DNA from: CANGYM01 sp044235825
GTDB lineage: Bacteria; Pseudomonadota; Alphaproteobacteria; JAJTHO01; CANGYM01
Direction of reading: 5' to 3'
Assembly: GCA_044235825.1 (NCBI GenBank)
Contig: JBIIHL010000038.1
Coordinates: forward strand, 1 to 12,200
Length of the DNA: 12,200 bases
Below, in pieces: positions 1 through 5,991 of the stretch (positions are counted from its first letter, which is position 1; every line of letters starts with the position of its first letter). Both the position numbers and the translations under genes were made by a program. The notes under the pieces are model-generated. The model had not been told where the DNA came from. It saw nothing but the letters and a program-made list of their open reading frames with translations, and did no database searches.

Positions 1-30
1 CTGATGGCACAGGTTTGGCGTTTGCGATGA
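1..30 (+). CDS. 3' end of an unidentified upstream gene (partial)
   Basis: Reading frame 1 is open from the window edge and ends at TGA 28-30, giving only the C-terminal residues LMAQVWRLR. Its stop overlaps the ATG of tsaE at 27-29 in an ATGA arrangement, the usual form of translational coupling in bacterial operons. That overlap is the only evidence that this frame is real. Nine residues are too few to name a product. Frame 3, the tsaE frame, is also open to the window edge, so this call is tentative. Confidence 0.4.
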   Translation: MMAQVWRLR

Positions 31-458
31 TCACCACCCGTACCCTAAAAAACGAAGCGGACACGGCGGCGCTGGCCCAAGCGCTGGCGGAAAAACGGCA
101 TACTTTGCCCCCTGTGATGACGTTGGAAGGGCCCTTGGGTGTGGGAAAAACAACGTTTATGCGGTTTTATCTGAAAGCGCTGGGTTGGCAGGGTCCTGTG
201 ATCAGCCCCACTTATGGCCTGATTCAGGTTTATGATTTGCCGCAGGGTCCCCTGTGGCATGTGGATTGCTATCGTTTGGGCAGTCCCGAAGAGATCCATG
301 CCCTAGGGCTGGTGGATGCCATGATGCAGCATCCCTGTTGCATCGAATGGCCCCAGCGCATTGCCCCCTTTTTGCCCCCTGTGCGGCAGGCCCTGACCTT
401 TGATTTTAACACAGATCAAACGCGCAGGCTCAGGCATGAATGTTTTGGTTTGGGGTAA
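27..458 (+). CDS. tsaE: tRNA N6-threonylcarbamoyladenosine (t6A) synthesis ATPase TsaE
   Basis: TsaE is the small ATPase that works with TsaB and TsaD in the cytoplasm to transfer threonylcarbamoyl to A37 of ANN-decoding tRNAs. The 143-residue protein is of normal family length. A Walker A motif, GPLGVGKT, sits at residues 35-42. It is followed by the family blocks SPTYGLIQVYD, WHVDCYRL (usually H-D-x-YR) and CIEWPQR (usually the IEWPER type). ATG 27 is preferred because it overlaps the stop of the preceding frame (ATGA). TTG 15 in the same frame would add four residues and has AGG only one base upstream. hemH begins 63 nt downstream on the same strand, so co-transcription is possible. No clear terminator or promoter was found between them. 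The identification is firm; the start is slightly uncertain. Confidence 0.93.
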   Translation: MITTRTLKNEADTAALAQALAEKRHTLPPVMTLEGPLGVGKTTFMRFYLKALGWQGPVISPTYGLIQVYDLPQGPLWHVDCYRLGSPEEIHALGLVDAMMQHPCCIEWPQRIAPFLPPVRQALTFDFNTDQTRRLRHECFGLG

Positions 459-521
459 AAGACTATGGCTTACGGGCTTTTTTTGCTTTAAAAACCATCA
501 GAATATCTTGAAAGGATCATG

Positions 522-1529
522 ATGAAAACAGCGGTTGTTCTTTTTAATCTTGGCGGACCTGATGATGTGTCTGCTATTCGCCCTTTTTTGTTTAATCTTT
601 TTAATGATCCCGCCATTATCCGTGTTCCCAAAGTTTTCCGGTATCTGTTGGCCCAATTGATTTCCCGCAAGCGGGCCCCTGTGGCGGCAAAAATTTATGA
701 TCATCTTGGGGGAAAGTCTCCTCTTTTGGAGAATACACAGGCCCAAGCCACGGCCCTTCAGGCTATGTTGGGGGAGGGGTTTCAAACCTTTGTCTGTATG
801 CGTTATTGGCATCCTATGACAGAGGCTGTGGTTCAGGACGTGATGGCCTACGCCCCCGATCGTATTGTTTTGTTGCCGCTTTATCCCCAGTTTTCAACGA
901 CGACAACGGCCTCTTCGGTGAAGCAATGGCAGGAAATTGCGGAAAAACAGGGGTTATCTGTTCCCACAACAACGGCGTGTTGCTATCCCATTCATCCTGA
1001 TTGGATTCAGGCCGTTGTCGTCAAAATCGCGGAAAAGGTGACATCGTTTCAGGGTATGCGTGTGTTGTTTTCGGCCCACGGCCTGCCGGAAAGCATTGTT
1101 AAAAAGGGTGACCCCTATCAATGGCAGGTGGAACAAACGGTGGCCGCCGTGGTGGCCGCGCTGAATGTTCCGGATTTGGATTATCAGATTTGTTATCAAA
1201 GCCGCGTTGGCCCCATGACGTGGATTGGGCCGTCCACAGAATCAGCCATTGAGCGGGCGGGGGCCGAGAAAAAAGGGATTGTGATGATTCCCATTGCTTT
1301 TGTTTCCGAACACTCGGAAACGCTGGTTGAGCTGGACATAGAATATCGTCACTTGGCGCAGGAAGCTGGGGTTTCCCAAATGATCCGCATCGACACCGTG
1401 GGGGATCATCCCCTGTATATCAGGGCTTTGGCCGACGTGGTGAAAAAAACCCTAGCATGCGGGGGGGCGGTGTGTTCCCCCCCACAGCGTTGTCCCAAAA
1501 GGTTTTCGGGATGTCCCTGCGCGGGTTGA
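522..1529 (+). CDS. hemH: Ferrochelatase, probable [2Fe-2S] type
   Basis: Ferrochelatase inserts Fe2+ into a porphyrin in the last step of haem synthesis. The protein has 335 residues. Diagnostic features are NLGGPD near the N-terminus, LPLYPQFSTTTT around residues 118-129, the catalytic-histidine block FSAHGLPESIVKKGDPY (His186), YQSRVGPMTWIGPS, and SEHSETLVELD with its conserved Glu. Two ATGs are adjacent (519 and 522). The AAGGA-type Shine-Dalgarno at 512-516 is 2 nt from the first and 5 nt from the second, so 522 is chosen. The tail is cysteine-rich, and Cys324-x6-Cys331-x-Cys333 plus an internal CysCys at 153-154 reproduce the ligand spacing I recall for [2Fe-2S] bacterial ferrochelatases. 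No transmembrane segment is evident. It ends 9 nt from the convergent gshA. An unusual G7/C7 inverted repeat lies in its last codons. Confidence 0.96.
   Translation: MKTAVVLFNLGGPDDVSAIRPFLFNLFNDPAIIRVPKVFRYLLAQLISRKRAPVAAKIYDHLGGKSPLLENTQAQATALQAMLGEGFQTFVCMRYWHPMTEAVVQDVMAYAPDRIVLLPLYPQFSTTTTASSVKQWQEIAEKQGLSVPTTTACCYPIHPDWIQAVVVKIAEKVTSFQGMRVLFSAHGLPESIVKKGDPYQWQVEQTVAAVVAALNVPDLDYQICYQSRVGPMTWIGPSTESAIERAGAEKKGIVMIPIAFVSEHSETLVELDIEYRHLAQEAGVSQMIRIDTVGDHPLYIRALADVVKKTLACGGAVCSPPQRCPKRFSGCPCAG
1461..1483. repeat. G7/C7 inverted repeat inside the 3' end of hemH
   Basis: Seven G (1461-1467) and seven C (1477-1483) flank a 9-nt loop, forming a perfect 7-bp all-GC hairpin within the codons for GGAVCSPP of hemH. 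On the minus strand it lies downstream of gshA and is followed, 11 nt beyond the stem, by seven T (complement of 1443-1449). It could therefore help stop gshA transcription, although the gap between stem and T-tract is longer than in a textbook terminator. On the plus strand there is no T-tract. Confidence 0.5.
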
Positions 1530-1538
1530 GTGGGGTTT

Positions 1539-2894
1539 TTAAAGGGTGGCATCCTGAATCAGGCTGGCGATATCATCCCCATAACGGGCCACATTGCGCT
1601 CACTGGTGGATTGTCCATGTTTCAGAATGTCAAACAGGGGGGACAGATACACATCTTCGCTGTGTTGTTGGCCGTTCAGGCGGGCACGGCGTTTGAGTCC
1701 CTCTGCCGACAGGGCAACAGCACGTTCGCCCCATTCTTTTAAGGTATGGCGTCCCATTTGGGTCATCAGACCCTGACGGGGTCCGTTTTTGTGGGCGGCC
1801 TCGATGTCCTCCAGCGAGACCTCATTGAGCCATGATAAAACGGTTTTCAGTGCCGTTTCATCATAAAGCAATCCCACCCAAAATGCGGGAAGGGCCTTGA
1901 TCATCCCAGGCAGTCCGCCATCGGCGCCCCGCATTTCCAGAAATTTTTTCAACCGCACCTCAGGAAACGCGGTGGATAAATGATCTGCCCAATCGGCCAA
2001 GGTGGGGCGCTCTCCAAGAAAGCCAGGCAAGGAACCTTTCATAAAATCACCAAAGTGTTGGCCCGAAACATCGATGTAGCGGCCCTGTCGATAGACAAAA
2101 TACATGGGCACGCGCAGCATATACTCCACGTATTTGGCAAAGCCCATGGTATCGTCAAAAACGAATTTTAAAAAACCGCACCGATCAGGATCCGTATCTT
2201 GCCAAATGCGGGCGCGATAGCTGCTGTATCCATTGATGTGACCTTCGCCGTGGCCAGAGTTGGCAAACAAAGCGTTGGCCAAGGGTTGCAAAAAAAGTCC
2301 AGCGCGAAATTTGTCCACCATATCAGCCTCGCTGGAAAAATCCAAATTGACCTGAATGGTTGTGGTGCGCAGCATCATGTCCAATCCCAAAGACCCCCGC
2401 TGCGGCATATAGGCCCGCATGATGCCATACCGTTGCTTGGGCATCCAGGGGCAATCTTCGCGGCGCCATGTGGGATGAAAACCCAGGCACAGGAAATCAA
2501 CGCCCAACGCCTCAGCGACGGTTTTAACTTCCAGAACATGTTGGTTCAATTCGTCAGAGGTTTCATGCAGGGTTTTTAAGGGGGCCCCAGACAGTTCAAG
2601 CTGTCCCGCTGGCTCCAAAGAAATAGCCGCGCCGTTTCGGGAAAGAGCAATCACATGATTGCCTTCAAAAATGGGCTGCCAGCCAAAGCGTTGGGTTAGT
2701 CCCTCCAGCAAAGCCCGAATACCATCGGGACCTTCGTAGGGGATGGGGGATCCTGTGGCCCTGCGGTAGGGAAATTTTTCGTGCTCTGTGCCAATGGACC
2801 AGGCTTCGGGTGATTTGCATCCGCTGGCCAAATACGACACCAGATCATCAGGATGGGTCACGGCGGTGGTGTTCATGCTGGGCATAGCCGTCAT
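1539..2894 (-). CDS. gshA: Glutamate-cysteine ligase, class II / plant type
   Basis: This enzyme makes gamma-glutamylcysteine from glutamate, cysteine and ATP, the first step of glutathione synthesis, in the cytoplasm. At 451 residues it matches the plant/alphaproteobacterial class rather than the E. coli class. Recognisable blocks are SIGTEHEKF (residues 33-41), SLEPAGQLELSGAP (92-105), the TTTIQVNLDF strand (177-186) and RARIWQDTDPDRCG (227-240). The start at 2894 is supported by AAGGAA 8 nt upstream; M4 and M7 are alternatives without a comparable ribosome site. rsmE ends 37 nt upstream on the same strand, so gshA is probably its downstream operon partner, an arrangement I recall from other alphaproteobacteria. 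No signal peptide or membrane segment is visible. It converges on hemH with only 9 nt between the two stop codons. Confidence 0.95.
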   Translation of the reverse strand: MTAMPSMNTTAVTHPDDLVSYLASGCKSPEAWSIGTEHEKFPYRRATGSPIPYEGPDGIRALLEGLTQRFGWQPIFEGNHVIALSRNGAAISLEPAGQLELSGAPLKTLHETSDELNQHVLEVKTVAEALGVDFLCLGFHPTWRREDCPWMPKQRYGIMRAYMPQRGSLGLDMMLRTTTIQVNLDFSSEADMVDKFRAGLFLQPLANALFANSGHGEGHINGYSSYRARIWQDTDPDRCGFLKFVFDDTMGFAKYVEYMLRVPMYFVYRQGRYIDVSGQHFGDFMKGSLPGFLGERPTLADWADHLSTAFPEVRLKKFLEMRGADGGLPGMIKALPAFWVGLLYDETALKTVLSWLNEVSLEDIEAAHKNGPRQGLMTQMGRHTLKEWGERAVALSAEGLKRRARLNGQQHSEDVYLSPLFDILKHGQSTSERNVARYGDDIASLIQDATL

Positions 2895-2931
2895 AATGGG
2901 GATTCCTTAGCTTAATCGGTCACGGGTTTTT

Positions 2932-3657
2932 TTACCAATCGCCCAAAAGGGCGCGGCAGACGGACAGGCCCGCGATGGCGGCTGTATCGGCGCGTAAAAT
3001 TCTTCTGCCCATGGTCATGGCGTGACAGTGAGGGCTGCGCTTGATTTTGTCAAGTTCTTCCTTGGCCCACCCCCCTTCGGGTCCAATCATCAAGGTGTAG
3101 GATGGGTAAGGGGGCAGAGTCATCAAAACATCGTGAATGCGCGGGGATGTTCCTGTTTCATCCCCCAGCAAAAGGGCATCGTCCCTTCCCTGCCGTCGTG
3201 TTAAAAAATCATCGAGAGAGACCACAGGATGAAGAATGGGCAGGCTGTTGCGCTCGGTCTGCTCAGCGGCTTCAATGATCTGAGACAAGGCGCGTTCCTG
3301 ATTCCAATGACGCATTACGGTGTGCTGGGTCAGCAAAGGCTGCAGGGTGGTCACGCCAAGCTCGGTGGCTTTTTCCAGAATTTTCTCCAGCGCCGGTTTT
3401 TTTACCAAGGCAAAAGCCAATGTCAGCGGGGGGTGGATGGTTTCTAGGGGTTTTGTGCACGCATCGATGTGAATCATGGTTTGTTTAGGGGTGATGCGGG
3501 CGATTTGGGCGCTGTAGGATCCTGTTATTCCATCAAAAACATCAAGTCTATCCCCCGTCTGGGCCCGCATGACATGGGCCAGATAGTGATGGGCAGCGTC
3601 AGGCAAAACCAAGTCTTGTTCAGGGGATAGGTTCAAGGGAAGGTAAAGCCGGTTCAT
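2932..3657 (-). CDS. rsmE: 16S rRNA (uracil1498-N3)-methyltransferase
   Basis: RsmE methylates N3 of U1498 in the decoding region of 16S rRNA using S-adenosylmethionine, acting on the 30S subunit. The 241 residues match the usual family length. The N-terminal PUA-like part starts MNRLYLP and includes HHYLAHVMR. The SPOUT catalytic part contains KKPALEKILEKATELGV (residues 86-102), EAAEQTER (129-136), the SAM-binding IGPEGGW (191-197) and the knot segment MGRRILRADTA (216-226). All family blocks are intact. The start codon has AGGGA only 2 nt upstream, a short spacing, but no alternative in-frame ATG lies close by. A promoter candidate precedes it at 3687-3715. gshA follows after 37 nt. Confidence 0.96.
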   Translation of the reverse strand: MNRLYLPLNLSPEQDLVLPDAAHHYLAHVMRAQTGDRLDVFDGITGSYSAQIARITPKQTMIHIDACTKPLETIHPPLTLAFALVKKPALEKILEKATELGVTTLQPLLTQHTVMRHWNQERALSQIIEAAEQTERNSLPILHPVVSLDDFLTRRQGRDDALLLGDETGTSPRIHDVLMTLPPYPSYTLMIGPEGGWAKEELDKIKRSPHCHAMTMGRRILRADTAAIAGLSVCRALLGDW

Positions 3658-3686
3658 GATCCCTGACGGATGGACAAAGGAAGATG

Positions 3687-3715
3687 ATTTTCAGAAAAAA
3701 ACCGGATCCCGTCAA
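3687..3715 (-). promoter_or_regulatory. Candidate sigma70-type promoter for rsmE-gshA
   Basis: On the minus strand TTGACG (complement of 3710-3715) is followed, after exactly 17 nt, by GAAAAT (complement of 3687-3692). The -35 element matches five of six consensus positions and the -10 matches four. The predicted start of transcription would lie about 20-25 nt before the rsmE ATG. It sits in the 77-nt gap after the EAL gene, which suggests rsmE-gshA can be expressed independently. The prediction rests on consensus only. Confidence 0.45.
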
Positions 3716-3720
3716 GGGAT
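3695..3720 (-). terminator. Weak terminator candidate after the EAL gene
   Basis: On the minus strand ATCCC-TTGAC-GGGAT (complement of 3706-3720) is a 5-bp hairpin. It is followed by CCGG and seven T (complement of 3695-3701). The 4-nt separation between stem and T-tract and the short stem make it weak. It overlaps the -35 and spacer of the rsmE promoter candidate, so one or both readings could be wrong. Confidence 0.3.
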
Positions 3721-3734
3721 TTTCAAAACATTAT

Positions 3735-5378
3735 TTAAAAATTCGATGGAATTTTCCGTGTTTTTCCGGGTGTTGCCGCGCTGAGTGTGTCCATAACGCT
3801 GGAGGGGCGACCAAACAAATAGCCTTGGCCCAATCCCACGCCCAATCCCAGCAATACTTCTTTTTCCTCTGCTGTTTCCACCATTTCTGCGATGACATCA
3901 ATGCCAATATCATGGCACAGGTTGACGATGGTTTTCACAAAAGCCAGATTTTTGGGATTGTTTTGGATATTGCGAATATAGGATCCGTCGATTTTTGCAT
4001 AGTCGACTTCGAAATTGCGAATATAAAGCAAGGAACTGGCCCCTGCCCCTATATCATCAAGACAGAAGGCGTGTCCTTTTTGCCGTAGTCCCTGAATGGC
4101 ATCGTTCATTTGTTTATAATCAGAAACGGTTGCAGATTCGGTTAGTTCAAACATGATTTGTTTGTTAAGGTTTTCATAGGGTTCTAAAAGTTGATGCAGA
4201 GAACGGATAAAAAGTGTGCTTCCTAAGGATTTTGCGGACAAATTGATGGCAATCATGGGGCGTTTGTTAGCAGCGGCCATGGATCTGAGTTGCTCCGCCA
4301 CTTGACGACAGACGAATAAATCAAGCTCTTGAATTTTACCGATTTCTTCGGCAAAAGCAATCATTTCAAATGGGGATTGGTGGTTTTCAAAACGGCTGAG
4401 GGCTTCATAGTGGTGTGTCATTCCCTTGTGCATATCGACAATGGGCTGGAAAACAATTTTGTAGGTGTTGGCTGAGATGATTTCGTTTAAAGCAGACACT
4501 TTTTTCAAAGTTTCATTCATCATTTTATTTAAGGATTCCCCTATTGTGTTCATTGAGATAGAGGTTATGCCTTTTTCAGCAAATTTGTTTAAGCAGTATA
4601 AAAATGCTTGGGATATCTCTTCCGCACTAGCATCTTCACTTTCACAAGAAATACTTTTGGTCTGGATAGAAATGGATTTGTTTTGGGGGTCAACAAGTCG
4701 GATCAGATCTTCCATGTATTCCACAACATCCTTTTGATCCACACGATCATTATGAATTAAGCTAAATCGGTTTTCATCCAATCGGGCTGCCATATCGCCG
4801 TCTAAAGAGTTAGAGCGCATATACGATCCGATTTGGGCCATAATGAACTGTGCCTGATCGTCAGGCAGATGGCTTAAAGAGGCGCCGACTTCAACCAGTG
4901 TCATGGTGCTTTTGTCGAAAATCTCACGGTTATTATCAATATACGTTTTTAGTTTTTCCTGAAATTCTTTGGGACCAAAAAGACCGGTTTCTAAATCATG
5001 GTGACGAACCTCTTCATTGTGTCCTAAAAAATTCTCGACCCCTGTTATGGTCACGAAAGCAAAAGGATAGTCGGGTAACCGACAAACACCGATCAAAACA
5101 GGTTTTGTCAATTCTTTGTGATGTATGTGATACAAGGTTGGGGATAATCGTCCAGAAAGTCCCAATTTTTGGATATGACGTTTTAAAAGGGCCCGTTCGG
5201 ATTCAATCAGAAAGTCATATAGAGATTGATTTTTTAAAAATTCTGGCGAAATTCCTAGGATTTTCTTGGATAATCCAGCATTAAACCCAATCAAACCATC
5301 GTCAGGCATGATCTCTAATAACAAATCCGCACTTGTGAAGGCAAAAGCCACAAATTTGGCTTTTTGGTCATTGTTCAT
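3735..5378 (-). CDS. EAL-domain protein (probable c-di-GMP phosphodiesterase) with degenerate GGDEF and N-terminal PAS-like domain
   Basis: The 547-residue cytoplasmic protein has three parts. Residues ~1-115 look like a PAS-type sensor fold, with a DGLIGFNAG core. Residues ~126-235 align with a GGDEF domain (HHDLETGLFGPKEFQEKL start), but the active-site GGDEF is replaced by DENRF (201-205), so cyclase activity is unlikely. Residues ~300-530 are an EAL domain with the known catalytic set apparently complete: Glu325 (EAL), Asn379, Glu411 (ELTE), Asp441-Asp442 (DDIGAG), Lys462, Glu498 and Gln518. The likely role is hydrolysis of c-di-GMP, controlling motility, adhesion or cell cycle, with the GGDEF remnant as a possible regulatory module. 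GGA lies 7 nt before the ATG. The gene is visibly more AT-rich than its neighbours: G+C is 16 of 60 at 4501-4560 and 18 of 60 at 4921-4980, against 37 of 60 at 2461-2520 in gshA. It is followed after 77 nt by rsmE. The specific orthologue is not recognised. Confidence 0.9.
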   Translation of the reverse strand: MNNDQKAKFVAFAFTSADLLLEIMPDDGLIGFNAGLSKKILGISPEFLKNQSLYDFLIESERALLKRHIQKLGLSGRLSPTLYHIHHKELTKPVLIGVCRLPDYPFAFVTITGVENFLGHNEEVRHHDLETGLFGPKEFQEKLKTYIDNNREIFDKSTMTLVEVGASLSHLPDDQAQFIMAQIGSYMRSNSLDGDMAARLDENRFSLIHNDRVDQKDVVEYMEDLIRLVDPQNKSISIQTKSISCESEDASAEEISQAFLYCLNKFAEKGITSISMNTIGESLNKMMNETLKKVSALNEIISANTYKIVFQPIVDMHKGMTHHYEALSRFENHQSPFEMIAFAEEIGKIQELDLFVCRQVAEQLRSMAAANKRPMIAINLSAKSLGSTLFIRSLHQLLEPYENLNKQIMFELTESATVSDYKQMNDAIQGLRQKGHAFCLDDIGAGASSLLYIRNFEVDYAKIDGSYIRNIQNNPKNLAFVKTIVNLCHDIGIDVIAEMVETAEEKEVLLGLGVGLGQGYLFGRPSSVMDTLSAATPGKTRKIPSNF

Positions 5379-5439
5379 AAAAAATCCAGATTCGCATACC
5401 GGCCTTACTTCACTGTATAAGAAAAGTCTTAAAACAACC

Positions 5440-5468
5440 TTGGCATTATTTTATTTTTTTTGTATAGC
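5440..5468 (+). promoter_or_regulatory. Candidate promoter for nrdR in the divergent intergenic region
   Basis: TTGGCA (5440-5445; five of six consensus positions) is separated by exactly 17 nt of T-rich spacer from TATAGC (5463-5468; four of six). This would give a leader of roughly 65 nt before nrdR. The 163-nt region 5379-5541 also serves the divergent EAL gene. A TATACA hexamer on the minus strand (complement of 5414-5419) is suitably placed for that gene, but I see no convincing -35. No sequence resembling an NrdR box was recognised. A small inverted repeat TAAGA-AAAG-TCTTA lies near 5418-5431. Confidence 0.5.
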
Positions 5469-5541
5469 GTTGGCCTTAGAGCGTGATACTCTGTTTAAAG
5501 AATAGGCGATTGCATGCCTGACCATACATTTAGTTAAACTT

Positions 5542-5991
5542 ATGAAGTGCCCTTACTGTGGATACATGGAAACACAAGTCAGGGATTCCCGTCCGGTGGA
5601 TGAGAGCATGTCCATTCGCCGTCGTCGGTATTGTCCCCGTTGTGATGGACGTTTTACAACGTTTGAGAGAGCAGAGATGCACGATTTGATCGTGGTGAAG
5701 GCGGATGGGCGAAAAGAGCCCTTTGCCCTAGAAAAGATCAAAAAAGCTTTGATGGTGGCGTTGGTGAAACGCCCCTTTACGCTGGATGATCTGGATCAGA
5801 TCAGCCTGAAAATCCGAAGCTCCCTTGAGCAAGAGGGCAATACCGAGGTCACATCAAGGCACATTGGGGAAGTGATTTTAAAGGATCTCAAGCAGCGGGA
5901 TCCCGTGGGCTATGTGCGTTTTGCCTCTGTTTATCAAAACTTTCATGACATTGGCGATTTTCAAAAAATCGTGAGTTCCGAGTCAGCTTAA
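5542..5991 (+). CDS. nrdR: Transcriptional repressor NrdR of ribonucleotide reductase genes
   Basis: NrdR senses ATP/dATP through an ATP-cone and represses ribonucleotide reductase operons. The 149-residue protein is full length. The zinc ribbon is complete (Cys3-Pro-Tyr-Cys6 and Cys31-Pro-Arg-Cys34), with DSRPVDE and the basic RRRRYCPRC between. The ATP-cone follows from about residue 49 (VVKADGRKEPFALEKIKKAL) to the VYQNFHD segment. The MKCPYC start is standard for the family, and an in-frame TAG at 5503-5505 excludes a longer form. No clear Shine-Dalgarno precedes the ATG, which is unusual among the genes here. In many Proteobacteria nrdR precedes riboflavin genes and nusB; here it stands alone and meets pepF tail-to-tail with a 4-nt overlap. 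Confidence 0.97.
   Translation: MKCPYCGYMETQVRDSRPVDESMSIRRRRYCPRCDGRFTTFERAEMHDLIVVKADGRKEPFALEKIKKALMVALVKRPFTLDDLDQISLKIRSSLEQEGNTEVTSRHIGEVILKDLKQRDPVGYVRFASVYQNFHDIGDFQKIVSSESA

Noticed and set aside
3..26. In-frame extension of tsaE to the window edge, reading DGTGLAFAM, which recalls the GTGLGLA box of histidine kinases
   Set aside because: The similarity is short and lacks the second GLA; the ATGA overlap with a stop in frame 1 better explains the junction.
2199..2579. Open frame of 126 codons on the plus strand within gshA
   Set aside because: It is a shadow antisense to well-conserved gshA motifs, with no ribosome site and no recognisable protein features.
4850..5284. Open frame of 144 codons on the plus strand opposite the EAL gene
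   Set aside because: It overlaps the PAS-like/GGDEF coding sequence antisense and has no family resemblance or ribosome site.
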